From JBBQKF01 sp038326615 (GTDB lineage: Bacteria; Bacillota; Clostridia; Saccharofermentanales; UBA5734): a DNA stretch of 36,745 nucleotides. The translations under genes and the position numbers were made by a program. The stretch is from NCBI GenBank assembly GCA_038326615.1, contig JBBQKF010000022.1, positions 1-36,745 of the forward strand. The letters run 5' to 3'. Below the pieces are notes generated by a model. The model saw nothing but the letters and a program-made list of their open reading frames with translations. It ran no database searches and had not been told where the DNA came from. Of this stretch, positions 26,201-33,386 are shown in pieces. The number at the start of each line of letters is the position of its first letter. Position 1 is the first letter of the stretch.

Positions 26201-26392
26201 GTCACATGCATTCTGTGAATATTTTTCAGGAAATTCAAGATTTCTCATATCTGTAAGAATTTTGCCAGATTTATGGTCTTTTATTACAACATCCGTAATT
26301 TTCCAGTCGAATAAATCATAAACAGTTTTAGATGTGTCGGTTTCTAATTCTTTAGTGTAATAACGTCGTAAAATCAAATCAAAAGAATTCAT
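23225..26392 (-). CDS. nrdJ: Adenosylcobalamin-dependent (class II) ribonucleotide reductase
   Basis: A 1055-residue class II reductase that converts ribonucleotides to deoxyribonucleotides using adenosylcobalamin. The core shows ASACFILSIQDRL (Cys 179), FKGGSGTGTNFSALRA and NPCGE (Cys 402, the thiyl-radical position), with Cys 413 eleven residues later, the spacing of the redox pair in NrdJ. MAPTGTISLAMDCGATSVEP also fits. A vitamin-B12-RNR C-terminal region (about 780-960) and a low-complexity Asn/Ser linker follow. The protein ends in a zinc-ribbon-like tail, CSHCSS...CKVCLDCGSTTGC, carrying the shuttle cysteines. GGAGG precedes the ATG. Two NrdR boxes upstream indicate repression when dNTPs are plentiful. 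No cobalamin riboswitch is visible. Confidence 0.97.
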   Translation of the reverse strand: MNSFDLILRRYYTKELETDTSKTVYDLFDWKITDVVIKDHKSGKILTDMRNLEFPEKYSQNACDIIASKYFRRAGVTNEFGYENSMKMVANRLVSFWCESLKDEKIITNDKQAVIFYDEMVYAFLNQMVAPNSPQWFNTGLAKSYGIIGNNHGNFYYDENSCEVVESKDAHTRTQASACFILSIQDRLLGPHSITEQYVTETRLFKGGSGTGTNFSALRAKGEPLSGGGVSSGLMSFLKGLDRNAGAIKSGGTTRRAAKMLCLNIDHPEILEFITWKSKEEDKVRALGKMGYDMSFEGEAYETVSGQNGNNSVRLSDNFMKKVENLDTDPESAIELVGRVTNEFNRTVPVAELWNTFNESIWKCADPAPQFDDTFNSWHTCPYGENGIYNAPENRINSTNPCGEYAFLDDTSCNLASINIFKFYKPETNSIDLDGYIHIIGLSQLFLEASVHKGQFPTKDIARKTYLFRTTGLGLANLASLLMAMGYPYDSEESRSLAAVLTGILTGHSYRVSAIMSQISGPFEKYEINKDSMLRVIRNHARVAGTNKSPYEGLNYKPVEINHKLLKLNSFGYLSDAVKKAWNEAISNGEKYGFRNAQVSVMAPTGTISLAMDCGATSVEPFFSHVVYKKLSGGGVMTMVNPVLELALKNLGYTNEQAAEILEYIMRKEIVTEKGCEYESLVDGKIEGAPHLKDEHLAIFDTANECGSGNRSISAMGHVKMVAAITPLISGAVSKTVNLPRNATLDEFKEVIFASWKSGVKGITLYRDGSKASQPLNTTMTSDSVADLENLSYNELVKKVRQLTEKPHYTIREKPIGIRSGSTHPAQIDDVKIYTTVNRNPNGEISEIYITTDREGTIITGLLNSLSKSISVMLQYHVPPQDISRMLRGQKYEPYGFVKKHPYIKYVSSISDLISKVIDIELGDYSRCQVKEQDLEIPSHRQTLAERYGDMAKSDSVPTTKADSPINLQAKLLKETIINSNESSVSSNESVANSSTIPNYNTVSFSQINSSIEIKMENPGERLYDSVCSHCSSTRMVRNGTCKVCLDCGSTTGCS

Positions 26393-26510
26393 AGTTTCTT
26401 CCTCCGGAATATTCTGCTCTTATTTTATAAGATATAGCAAACAACACTATTGATATAAGCTGATTTTGAAATTTTAAACTACTTTGTTAAAGTTTTTCGG
26501 AACACACGTT

Positions 26511-26557
26511 ACACAATATATTGATAAATAAAATATTATTTATACAACATATTGAAT
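26511..26557 (-). promoter_or_regulatory. Tandem NrdR boxes upstream of nrdJ
   Basis: ACACAATATATTGATA (26511-26526) and ATACAACATATTGAAT (26542-26557) both resemble the NrdR-box consensus (near ACACwATATATwGT). Their starts are 31 bp apart, the three-helical-turn spacing typical of NrdR-controlled genes. The second box touches the likely nrdJ -10 region, so binding should block transcription. nrdR itself is not in the window. Confidence 0.8.
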
Positions 26558-26584
26558 TATATTCCTTTGATTAGCAAAAAACAA
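26556..26584 (-). promoter_or_regulatory. Probable nrdJ promoter
   Basis: On the minus strand a perfect TATAAT (26561-26556) is preceded after 17 bp by TTGTTT (26584-26579). The -35 is only a partial match. The location supports it: the NrdR boxes begin right at the -10 and continue over the start site. The leader would be about 150 bases. Confidence 0.5.
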
Positions 26585-26650
26585 TGACTTTTTATGAAAT
26601 TATCAATTATGTAAAATAAAGTTAACTAAATAGTAATAATTGCATTTCTA

Positions 26651-26679
26651 TTGATAAAACTACGTATCTTTTGTATAAT
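26651..26679 (+). promoter_or_regulatory. Promoter of the carboxyspermidine dehydrogenase operon
   Basis: TTGATA (26651-26656), a 17-bp spacer and TATAAT (26674-26679) lie 40 bp before the ATG at 26719. It is divergent from nrdJ, and its -35 lies about 95 bp beyond the nearer NrdR box. Confidence 0.75.
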
Positions 26680-26718
26680 TATTGAATTAACACAATTAAA
26701 GGATAATAGGTGAAATAA

Positions 26719-27918
26719 ATGGGAAGAGCTTTAATAATCGGTGCAGGTGGAGTTTCAAACGTTGTTGTTCATAAATGCTGTCAGAATTCAGATGTTTTTG
26801 AAGAAATTTGTCTTGCAAGCAGAACTCTTACGAAATGTGAGGCGATTAAGGATTCAGTTAAGAATTCAAAAACGATTATTCATACAGCACAAGTTGATGC
26901 TGATGACACCAAACAGGTGGTTGATCTTATTTTAAAATTTAAACCTGATCTTGTAATAAACGTTGCACTGCCATATCAGGATCTTACAATAATGGATGCA
27001 TGTCTCGAAACTGGCGTTCATTATGTTGACACAGCTAATTATGAACCACCCCAAATTCCAAAGTTCGAATATAGCTGGCAGTGGGCTTACCGTGAGAAAT
27101 TCGAGAAAGCTGGTCTTACAGCACTTCTTGGAAGCGGATTTGATCCAGGTGTTACAGGAGTTTTCTCTGCTTTTGCAATGAAACATTATTTTGATGAAAT
27201 CCACACAATTGACATTGTTGATGCAAATGCAGGTGACCACGGCTATCCTTTTGCGACAAATTTTAATCCAGAGATAAACATTAGGGAAATTACAGCTAAT
27301 GGACGTTATTTCAAAAATGGTGAATGGATAGAAACCAATCCTCTCGAATTTAAAAAAACTTATGACCTTCCTCAGATTGGACCGAAAAATATTTACTTGC
27401 TTTATCACGAAGAACTCGAATCATTAGCAAAAAATATTAAAGGAATCAAAGAAATACGTTTCTGGATGACCTTCTCCGACAATTATATAAACCATCTGAC
27501 TGTTTTGCAAAATGTTGGAATGACATCAATTGAGCCAATCGAATTTGAAGGAAAACAAGTAATTCCTCTGCACTTCCTTAAAGCTGTGTTGCCTGATCCA
27601 GCGTCACTTGGATCAAGAACCAAAGGGAAGACGAATATAGGGTGCATCTACCAAGGAACTAAAGACGGTAAACCTAAGACATATTACATCTATAACGTTT
27701 GTGTTCACGAAGAGTGTTATGCAGAAGTTGGTTCACAAGCAATATCTTATACAACTGGAGTACCTGCAATGATTGGTGCAATGATGGTTATTAAAGGTTT
27801 ATGGAAAAAGCCAGGCGTTTATAATGTAGAAGAATTTGATCCGGATCCGTTTATGGAACAACTAAGTAAGCAAGGCCTTCCATGGATTGAAGATTTTTCA
27901 CCAGTTCTTTTAGATTAA
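26719..27918 (+). CDS. Carboxynorspermidine/carboxyspermidine dehydrogenase (saccharopine dehydrogenase family)
   Basis: A 399-residue NAD(P)-dependent enzyme. It begins with the Rossmann motif ALIIGAGGVSNVVVHKC and continues with NVALPYQDLTIMDACLETGVHYVDTANYE and GSGFDPGVTGVF, the pattern of the carboxynorspermidine synthase branch of saccharopine dehydrogenases. It reductively condenses aspartate semialdehyde with putrescine (or diaminopropane) to carboxyspermidine (or carboxynorspermidine). The next gene encodes the matching decarboxylase, which makes this assignment much stronger than family membership alone. This is the spermidine route that does not use S-adenosylmethionine decarboxylase. 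The ribosome binding site is AGGTGA. The promoter is directly upstream. Confidence 0.92.
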   Translation: MGRALIIGAGGVSNVVVHKCCQNSDVFEEICLASRTLTKCEAIKDSVKNSKTIIHTAQVDADDTKQVVDLILKFKPDLVINVALPYQDLTIMDACLETGVHYVDTANYEPPQIPKFEYSWQWAYREKFEKAGLTALLGSGFDPGVTGVFSAFAMKHYFDEIHTIDIVDANAGDHGYPFATNFNPEINIREITANGRYFKNGEWIETNPLEFKKTYDLPQIGPKNIYLLYHEELESLAKNIKGIKEIRFWMTFSDNYINHLTVLQNVGMTSIEPIEFEGKQVIPLHFLKAVLPDPASLGSRTKGKTNIGCIYQGTKDGKPKTYYIYNVCVHEECYAEVGSQAISYTTGVPAMIGAMMVIKGLWKKPGVYNVEEFDPDPFMEQLSKQGLPWIEDFSPVLLD

Positions 27919-27930
27919 ATTTTACCGCGT

Positions 27931-27963
27931 ATTTTACCACGGGCGCAGGAACCATGGTGAAAT
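27931..27963 (+). promoter_or_regulatory. Intercistronic hairpin between the two polyamine genes
   Basis: ATTTTACCA pairs with TGGTGAAAT (nine pairs, one wobble) around a 15-base GC-rich loop. No T-tract follows, so it is not a terminator by sequence and more likely affects mRNA stability. It lies 31 bp before the nspC start. Confidence 0.4.
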
Positions 27964-27993
27964 CCAATCGCAAATAAGGAGACAATTGACTAA

Positions 27994-29139
27994 ATGAATA
28001 TAGATTTTGATAAATACCCATCGCCTTGTTATGTTGTTGACGAAAGACTTTTAAAGAAAAACTTAGAAATTCTAAATAAAGTTCAGGAAGCAACAGGGAG
28101 CAAGATTTTGCTTGCACTAAAGGGCTTTTCTATGTATTCTGAGTTCCCGCTAGTAGGTCAATACCTTGCAGGGATTACTTCGAGCTCACTTCATGAAGCC
28201 CGCCTTGGATATGAGGAAATGGGTAAAGAAGTTCATATTTATGCGCCTGTATATATAGAAAAAGAATTTGATGAAGTGATGCAATACTGTGATCATATCG
28301 TTTTTAATTCTTTTGATCAGTGGATAAGATTCAAAGATCGCGTTATGTCCTATGCTAAGCCGTCGGGAAAATCTATTGAGTGTGGAATAAGAATAAACCC
28401 TGAGTATTCAGAGATTAGTACGCCTATTTACAATCCTTGCTATACAAATTCAAGACTTGGCGTTACATTAGAAAATTTTCGACCAGACGAGCTCGATGGA
28501 ATTTCAGGATTGCATTTTCATACTCTTTGTGAACAAAACTCTGATGCACTAGAAAGAACTGTTCCGATAGTGGATGAAAAATTTGGTAAATATATATCCA
28601 AAATGAAATGGCTCAATATGGGCGGTGGTCATCACATAACAAGAGAAGACTATGATATTGATAGCCTGATTCGTTCAATAATGTTTTTCAAAAATAAATA
28701 TGGCATCGATATTTACCTTGAACCAGGAGAAGCTATTGCCCTAAATACAGGGTATCTTGTATGTACAGTTCTTGATATTGTTAAAAATGGAATGGAAATA
28801 GCAATCCTTGACACATCAGCTGCATGCCATATGCCGGATGTAATAGAAATGCCATATCGACCAGTAATCATTGATGCTGGCAACCCTAGTGAATTTGAGT
28901 TTACTTATCGTCTTGGAGGACTTACATGTCTTGCAGGAGATGTTATAGGTGATTACTCTTTTAAAGAACCACTAAAACCAGGCGATAAGCTTGTTTTTTG
29001 TGACATGGCACACTACACAATGGTCAAAAATAATACTTTCAACGGGGTTACATTGCCATCAATTGGAATATATAGTGAAACTGATGGTGAAGTTGTATTA
29101 AAACAATTTGGATATTCAGATTACAAATCGAGGTTATAA
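27994..29139 (+). CDS. nspC: Carboxynorspermidine/carboxyspermidine decarboxylase
   Basis: A 381-residue PLP-dependent decarboxylase of the alanine-racemase fold (type III). The start YPSPCYVVDERLLKKNL and ALKGFSMYS (Lys 43 should bind PLP) are typical, as are LHFHTLCE, WLNMGGGHHITR and LEPGEA. The C-terminal CHMPDVIEMPYRP is also typical of NspC. It removes the carboxyl group from the product of the preceding enzyme to yield spermidine or norspermidine. AAGGAG is some 12 bases before the ATG. It sits 75 bp after the dehydrogenase in one operon, with a flavodoxin gene 16 bp behind it. Confidence 0.95.
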   Translation: MNIDFDKYPSPCYVVDERLLKKNLEILNKVQEATGSKILLALKGFSMYSEFPLVGQYLAGITSSSLHEARLGYEEMGKEVHIYAPVYIEKEFDEVMQYCDHIVFNSFDQWIRFKDRVMSYAKPSGKSIECGIRINPEYSEISTPIYNPCYTNSRLGVTLENFRPDELDGISGLHFHTLCEQNSDALERTVPIVDEKFGKYISKMKWLNMGGGHHITREDYDIDSLIRSIMFFKNKYGIDIYLEPGEAIALNTGYLVCTVLDIVKNGMEIAILDTSAACHMPDVIEMPYRPVIIDAGNPSEFEFTYRLGGLTCLAGDVIGDYSFKEPLKPGDKLVFCDMAHYTMVKNNTFNGVTLPSIGIYSETDGEVVLKQFGYSDYKSRL

Positions 29140-29155
29140 AACAGGAGGTAGAGAG

Positions 29156-29575
29156 ATGAAGACAATCGTTATTTATTATTCACTAACAGGTAAAACAGCT
29201 GAGATTGCAAAAAGTAAAGCAAAGGAAGAAAATGCAGATATTCTTGAACTTAAAGATATAAAGAAGTTCGGAATATTTAAGGCGTTTGTTTTTGGCGCAT
29301 ATAAGGCAATGAAGCAGAAAAAAGCCGACCTAGAGCCTATCACAACAGATTTATCAATCTATGACAAAATAGTTATCGCAATGCCAATTTGGGCAAGTAT
29401 GCCTGCACCTGCATTTAACAATGTTGTTGAAATCCTTCCGTCAGGCAAGCAAGTCGACTTAATTCTTACATCGGCAGGTGGTGATTCAAAAGGTACTGCT
29501 GACAAAATTTCTAAGCATCTTGAATCAAAAGGTTGCAAATTAATTGGCTCAAAGGACGTCAAGACCGGAAAATAA
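29156..29575 (+). CDS. Flavodoxin-like protein
   Basis: A 139-residue flavodoxin-fold protein. It begins KTIVIYYSLTGKTAEIAKS, where the SLTGKT loop is the FMN phosphate-binding site. MPIWASMPAPAFNNVV (the W of the isoalloxazine-binding loop) and LTSAGGDSKGTADKI follow. It likely carries electrons at low potential. ATG 29156 is taken because AGGAGG lies immediately before it. A longer frame from 29108 would overlap nspC without a ribosome binding site. Its position suggests co-transcription with the polyamine genes, but no redox step there is known to need a flavodoxin. Confidence 0.9.
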   Translation: MKTIVIYYSLTGKTAEIAKSKAKEENADILELKDIKKFGIFKAFVFGAYKAMKQKKADLEPITTDLSIYDKIVIAMPIWASMPAPAFNNVVEILPSGKQVDLILTSAGGDSKGTADKISKHLESKGCKLIGSKDVKTGK

Positions 29576-29589
29576 TATCACAGCTATCA

Positions 29590-29772
29590 ATGTTTTTATT
29601 GCTATTTTTATTAGTTTCATCATTTTTAATTTTTTTAAAATCTGGGTTCATAAATTTGCTCCAGTTCCTTAGTCAAGTTTTATTAATGTATTCTATTGCT
29701 TTGAATATTAATGCATTCTATTGCTTTATAACACCTAAATCTAATAAAATTAGAATACCCTATATAGAATAA
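29590..29772 (+). pseudogene. Possible remnant of a DUF1294 membrane protein
   Basis: A 60-codon frame encodes a hydrophobic segment and then YSIALNINAFYCFITPKSNK followed by IRIP. This resembles the first helix and the K-x-K-W-R-I-P loop of small DUF1294 membrane proteins, but the frame stops where the rest of that domain (about 50 residues) should follow. No ribosome binding site precedes the ATG. It may be a decayed gene or chance similarity. Confidence 0.25.
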
Positions 29773-29931
29773 CATATTGTTTTTATATGGACATTCAAAT
29801 CTTCACCGTTTCTTCACAAATAAGTAGTAATATCATAAGTACAATCAACAAAATCAGAAAACGATTTTATGATTTTGATGGTCAAAGTTTAATTAATAAA
29901 TTAAAAATTTAATTTTAGAAAGGTGAAAATT
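29773..29931. other. Leader region of the SHOCT gene
   Basis: AT-rich, with the inverted repeat AAAATCA...TGATTTT at about 29849-29877. I see no clear promoter. The ribosome binding site GAAAGGTG lies directly before the ATG at 29932. Confidence 0.35.
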
Positions 29932-30270
29932 ATGATGTATGGAAATGGATTTAATCAATTAGCTGACAGAAGAAGAGACTTTGATGGATTATGTGGAGGA
30001 GGATTTACTATGGGTGGTATTGGTATGCTAATCGGCGGATTGCTTTTTATTGGGTTCTTGGTTCTTATAACGATTCTTATTGTAGCTTTAGTTCGTAGAG
30101 GAAGTATGCACCACACGGGAATGCATTCAACACCTAGTGATGTTGCAAACAATTCGTCTATAAATAATGCTGCTATTGCAAATTCTTTGGCAATACTTAA
30201 TGAAAGATATGCAAAAGGTGAAATTAATCAAGATGAATACCTTGGCAAAAAAGCAGACCTTATAAAATAA
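29932..30270 (+). CDS. SHOCT domain membrane protein
   Basis: A 112-residue protein with a short N-terminus, a Gly-rich hydrophobic helix (about residues 25-55, GMLIGGLLFIGFLVLITILI), a His/Met-containing linker (MHHTGMHS) and a C-terminal SHOCT helix pair (IANSLAILNERYAKGEINQDEYLGKKADL). SHOCT domains are short oligomerisation motifs found at the ends of many bacterial membrane proteins. The function is unknown, and the His/Met linker might bind metal. ATG 29932 fits AAGG eight bases upstream; a GTG nine bases earlier overlaps that motif. A strong terminator follows, so it is probably a single-gene unit. Confidence 0.85.
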   Translation: MMYGNGFNQLADRRRDFDGLCGGGFTMGGIGMLIGGLLFIGFLVLITILIVALVRRGSMHHTGMHSTPSDVANNSSINNAAIANSLAILNERYAKGEINQDEYLGKKADLIK

Positions 30271-30383
30271 TAAAAATTTGCAATATAAATTTATAAAACA
30301 ATTTAAGGGTTAATTTTCTTATTGCAAATTGAAAGGTTTTGAGTCTGTAAGCTGATAAAACTAATATGTAAGAGTTACTAAAG

Positions 30384-30416
30384 AAGGTGCGATTTTATCG
30401 TGCCTTTTTGTTTTTT
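30384..30416 (+). terminator. Rho-independent terminator after the SHOCT gene
   Basis: AAGGTGCGAT pairs with ATCGTGCCTT (two wobble pairs) around a TTT loop and runs into a long T-tract with one G. It is a convincing terminator for plus-strand transcription. Confidence 0.88.
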
Positions 30417-30807
30417 CGAACCTTTTTTTTTAGGCAGAACTCAATCGAACATTTTACAAATAGATACGAGTTTTTTTCTAATATTCCCATGAATTTCTGT
30501 GACCTTACATTTAATAAAAAATGGGTTGAACATTTACTAAAAAATCTGGTTGACGAATACTAAGTGTAATGGTATCTTTATTTTATAATTGTGACACGAA
30601 CTTGTTAGACCATTTAATACATGTTTAAATTTTAAAACAGAAAAATTGACAAAGAATATCCCGAACAGAGACAAAGAATATCCCGAACAGAGAGAGTATA
30701 AGGCAGATGAAGCGGAAATAACAAATGATAATCTAACCAAACTATAATAAATTGTTGAAAACTTTTAGATAACGATTGCGAATATTTAAATAAAAGGATT
30801 TGGTGAT
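30417..30807. other. Intergenic region with a 22-bp direct repeat
   Basis: No gene is visible upstream of the MFS gene. The unit GACAAAGAATATCCCGAACAGA occurs twice back to back (30648-30669, 30670-30691). The first copy is preceded by TT, making TTGACA, a possible -35 box with no good -10 at the right distance. The repeat could be an operator pair for the transporter gene 117 bp downstream. Confidence 0.5.
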
Positions 30808-32067
30808 ATGAATAAAAAGCAACTGAAGAAATTTGGAATTTTATTTTTGCTACACGCCTTTCAAGCGGGGATAATTGCTCCGGTAATAAGTCTGCTGTTT
30901 TTATCAAAAGGCATACAAATAAGCCAGCTTGCAATTATTATGGGGGTGTATGCAGGAACAGTCCTTTTGTTGGAAGTTCCAACAGGAGTTCTTGCTGACT
31001 TGTTTGGCCGTAAGAAGATTTTTTTACTGGCAATTGTGTTTTCATCTGCTTCGATTATAGTTTTTATAGTTTCAGCTAATATAGTTCATATTGTAATTGG
31101 TATTATTTTTTATGGAACATCAAGAGCTCTATCGTCGGGATCTCTAGAGGCACTATTTATCGACAAGGTAATTCAGCTTGAGGGCAAAGAGGGATTAGCT
31201 GGTGCATCTGCTAAACTTAACATTTATGAATCTCTTGGACTTACAATAGGGGCCGTTATTGGAGGCTTTCTTCCAACATTAAGCAAAAATATATCTATTT
31301 TTTCATCAATTTATGATTTAAATTTATTGGTTAGACTTGCAGTTACAATAACAGTTGGAATACTTACTATAATTATGATTGTTGATATATCACCCGAAAA
31401 ATTTGAGGAATCAGGATTTAAAATGCTGAAGAATCATATAAAATTAAGTGGTGAGTTATTGCGCAAAGAAACAAAACTCCTAATTATATTTTTGTCGGTA
31501 TTTTCGACCGGAATATTTTTCTTCTCTCTTGAGACATATTGGCAACCACAATTCCTGCCTATTTTGCCAAATAATTCATATCTTTGGATTCTAGGAATAG
31601 TTTCATTTTTCTACTTTGCAGCTGCTTTGTTAGGAACCCTTATTTCAAAGGGGATTATGAAATCTAAGAAAATCAATGCTAATATTCTTTATCCGGTTGG
31701 AAGAATATTACTTGCGTTATCATTTGTATTTCTTGCAATACAAATTCATATACAAGGGTTCATTATGTTTTTTGCACTTGTTTATCTGTTTCTTGGAATA
31801 TCAAGCATACCAGAAAGTGTTTTAATGAATGAAATTATTCCAAGCAGATATCGTGCTTCAATATTGTCATTAAACTCATTCATATTGCAAACCGGGGCAC
31901 TATGTGCAGCATTTTTTAGCGCGAAATTTCTTGTTAAATTTCAGATTTCAGCACTTTGGGTTGTTGCATCAGGAATATTATTTATTACTAGCATATTTTT
32001 CGTTTTCTTACTAATGAGAAAATCTCAGGAGAAAACATCAGAGGCTGTTGTCAATGAAAATGTTTAA
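30808..32067 (+). CDS. MFS transporter, drug-efflux-like
   Basis: A 419-residue protein with about 12 hydrophobic helices. Motif A lies between helices 2 and 3 (GVLADLFGRKKIF, matching GxxaDrxGRk), and the helix 1-2 region contains LLEVPTGVLADL, which is common in efflux-type members annotated as multidrug or unknown MFS proteins. A charged loop of about 30 residues (EKFEESGFKMLKNHIKLSGE) separates the halves. The substrate cannot be read. AAAGGA and GGTGAT precede the ATG. It appears to stand alone, 256 bp before the lipoprotein gene. Confidence 0.85.
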   Translation: MNKKQLKKFGILFLLHAFQAGIIAPVISLLFLSKGIQISQLAIIMGVYAGTVLLLEVPTGVLADLFGRKKIFLLAIVFSSASIIVFIVSANIVHIVIGIIFYGTSRALSSGSLEALFIDKVIQLEGKEGLAGASAKLNIYESLGLTIGAVIGGFLPTLSKNISIFSSIYDLNLLVRLAVTITVGILTIIMIVDISPEKFEESGFKMLKNHIKLSGELLRKETKLLIIFLSVFSTGIFFFSLETYWQPQFLPILPNNSYLWILGIVSFFYFAAALLGTLISKGIMKSKKINANILYPVGRILLALSFVFLAIQIHIQGFIMFFALVYLFLGISSIPESVLMNEIIPSRYRASILSLNSFILQTGALCAAFFSAKFLVKFQISALWVVASGILFITSIFFVFLLMRKSQEKTSEAVVNENV

Positions 32068-32322
32068 ATAGAAAATCTGAAAATGTTAGAAAAAAATATA
32101 ATAGTCTAATAATTAATGAAATGCAGAATGCAAATCATAAAAAGTATAATAGTGTTAATAATTATAATTGCATGATAGAATTAAAAAAAGAATTTAGAAA
32201 AATGATGCTTCTTATAAGCAATTAGGAACCTATAATTAAACACAACAATTGTAATGACAATAGTTTCTGTTAAATACACTCTAAATTTAACCAATTTACA
32301 AAACAAATGGAGGATGAGTTTT

Positions 32323-32646
32323 ATGAAAAAATTGAATTTGAAAAAAATCTTTATTTTTATAGTTATGATAATTGTTGTTCTGACATTGGCAGGATGTATG
32401 CCTGGTGATGGAACTAATTCTGCTGCTCAGAAAGCAGGGTTTTTTAGTGGAGTATGGCATGGGTGGATAGCACCTGTAAGTCTGATTTTTGGATTATTCG
32501 ACAAGGATATTAGAATTTATGAAATAAATAACTCGGGTTGGATGTATGATTTCGGATACTATATCGCCGTAATTAGCGGATTTGGAAGCCTTGCTCTTGG
32601 CCGTAGGAAAAAAGTAGTTGTAAAAGAACAATACTCACAAGATTAG
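32323..32646 (+). CDS. Small conserved lipoprotein / membrane protein
   Basis: A 107-residue protein with a lipoprotein signal peptide (MKKLNLKK, hydrophobic core, lipobox LAGC with Cys 25). The mature part has AGFFSGVWHGWIAPVSLIFG, then IYEINNSGWMYDFGYYIAVI and a basic end. It resembles a family of short uncharacterised proteins of Gram-positive bacteria with the GxWHGWIAPxSLI pattern. Two further hydrophobic stretches (about 38-60 and 78-97) suggest membrane association. ATG 32323 has GGAGG nine bases upstream. A longer in-frame start at 32254 lacks a ribosome binding site and would destroy the signal peptide. Confidence 0.8.
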   Translation: MKKLNLKKIFIFIVMIIVVLTLAGCMPGDGTNSAAQKAGFFSGVWHGWIAPVSLIFGLFDKDIRIYEINNSGWMYDFGYYIAVISGFGSLALGRRKKVVVKEQYSQD

Positions 32647-32696
32647 AAGTTTTATTACTTTATGCTATTATCGCTTCGGTACTAATTTAACCTCAT

Positions 32697-32770
32697 GTAG
32701 CAAGAATTCTCCCTTCTCTATTCAACCTTACTCGCGAATGCGAGAAGAATAGGTGGGAGATGATTGCTAC
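32697..32770 (+). other. Long imperfect hairpin at the putative left end of the IS remnant
   Basis: Four nested stems pair in order: GTAGCAA/TTGCTAC, TCTCCC/GGGAGA, CTATT/AATAG and CTCGC/GCGAG around a GAAT loop, with small internal loops. The whole spans 74 bases. It lies 50 bp after the lipoprotein stop and has no U-tract. It may be an IS end structure, a MITE-like palindrome or a structured RNA. Confidence 0.65.
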
Positions 32771-33133
32771 TTGTACCTTGACAATTATTATACAACTAAG
32801 CTTGACGAATTGCGATACCAATGGTATACGAGTTTATTGCGCTGTACTCAATATTTCTTTGAAAAAGGTAGCGGGGCATGAAACCTATTGAATAGCAATA
32901 CCAATATTGCAGGATATCGAAGAGAAGATAGCAAAATCCATAGCGAAACCAAACAAAATATTAAGCATCTGTAAACATTCAAAAATCGGTCGAATAATGA
33001 ATGATTTCCAAGCGAAATATTACAATTTGATGCATAAGCATCCAAGCGGACCCCATGCCTCGTCTTGTTCATTACTCCACTCACGTTTCCTGCCATTCCC
33101 CCCCGTTCCATATCCTGCTCATTCAATTACGTC

Positions 33134-33235
33134 TGGGAATGTCCCATCTGCGGCGAAGTGCTCGACAGGGATATAAATGCTGCAATGAATCTACGTGATG
33201 AGGGTTTGAAAACTTTAGGGATGACAGGATACTAA
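33134..33235 (+). pseudogene. tnpB: tnpB 3' remnant (zinc-ribbon and RuvC-III end)
   Basis: An open frame of 33 codons reads WECPICGEVLDRDINAAMNL and then RDEGLKTLGMTGY before TAA. CPICG is the second half of the zinc ribbon, and DRDINAA carries the last catalytic Asp of the RuvC-like nuclease of TnpB (IS200/IS605). Sequence upstream lacks the first CxxC and the rest of the protein in this frame, so it is a truncated pseudogene. The right end of the element follows 76 bp later, as in intact TnpB elements, where this region also encodes the guide (omega) RNA scaffold. Confidence 0.85.
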
Positions 33236-33311
33236 ACTCTTGTCGTATATTATGTACATATAAAGAACCGTCGGGCTGACGGGAATCGCTTGGTAATAAT
33301 GCGAACATTGG

Positions 33312-33362
33312 TTTGTACTTCCCAAGAAGCTCCCACCTCTACAGGCGGTGAGAGTAGGTCAC
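33312..33362 (+). repeat. IS605-type right end, copy 1
   Basis: A 51-bp segment begins TTTGTACTTCCCAAGAAGCT and ends GAGAGTAGGTCAC. It differs by one base from the copy at 36504-36554. It contains CCACC-TCTACA-GGCGG, a hairpin with one mismatch (the other copy has a perfect GGTGG arm). It directly follows the tnpB remnant. In intact elements it would be recognised by TnpA and form the 3' part of the TnpB guide RNA. Confidence 0.85.
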
Positions 33363-33386
33363 TATGCAATTAAAACTAAACTTATG

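Larger units (their letters stand above)
32697..33362 (+). mobile_element. Decayed IS200/IS605-family (TnpB) element
   Basis: About 670 bp between the lipoprotein gene and the DUF4173 gene combine a long hairpin (32697-32770), degenerate sequence, an intact 3' end of tnpB (33134-33235) and a conserved right end (33312-33362). No transposase tnpA and no complete tnpB are present, so it could move only with help from elsewhere. The left boundary is a guess based on the hairpin. The right boundary is set by where the two right-end copies in the window stop matching. Confidence 0.6.

Noticed and set aside
26393..26718. Cobalamin riboswitch before nrdJ
   Set aside because: No B12-box (GCCACTG-like) or surrounding conserved elements are present. 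The same is true upstream of the corrinoid gene (20305-20566).
29108..29155. Longer start for the flavodoxin overlapping nspC
   Set aside because: No ribosome binding site precedes it, while AGGAGG is placed correctly for the ATG at 29156, where the conserved flavodoxin fold begins.
32907..33176. 89-codon ORF over the IS remnant
   Set aside because: Its frame differs from the recognisable tnpB end, it lacks a ribosome binding site and its 3' part is the tnpB zinc-ribbon region read out of frame.
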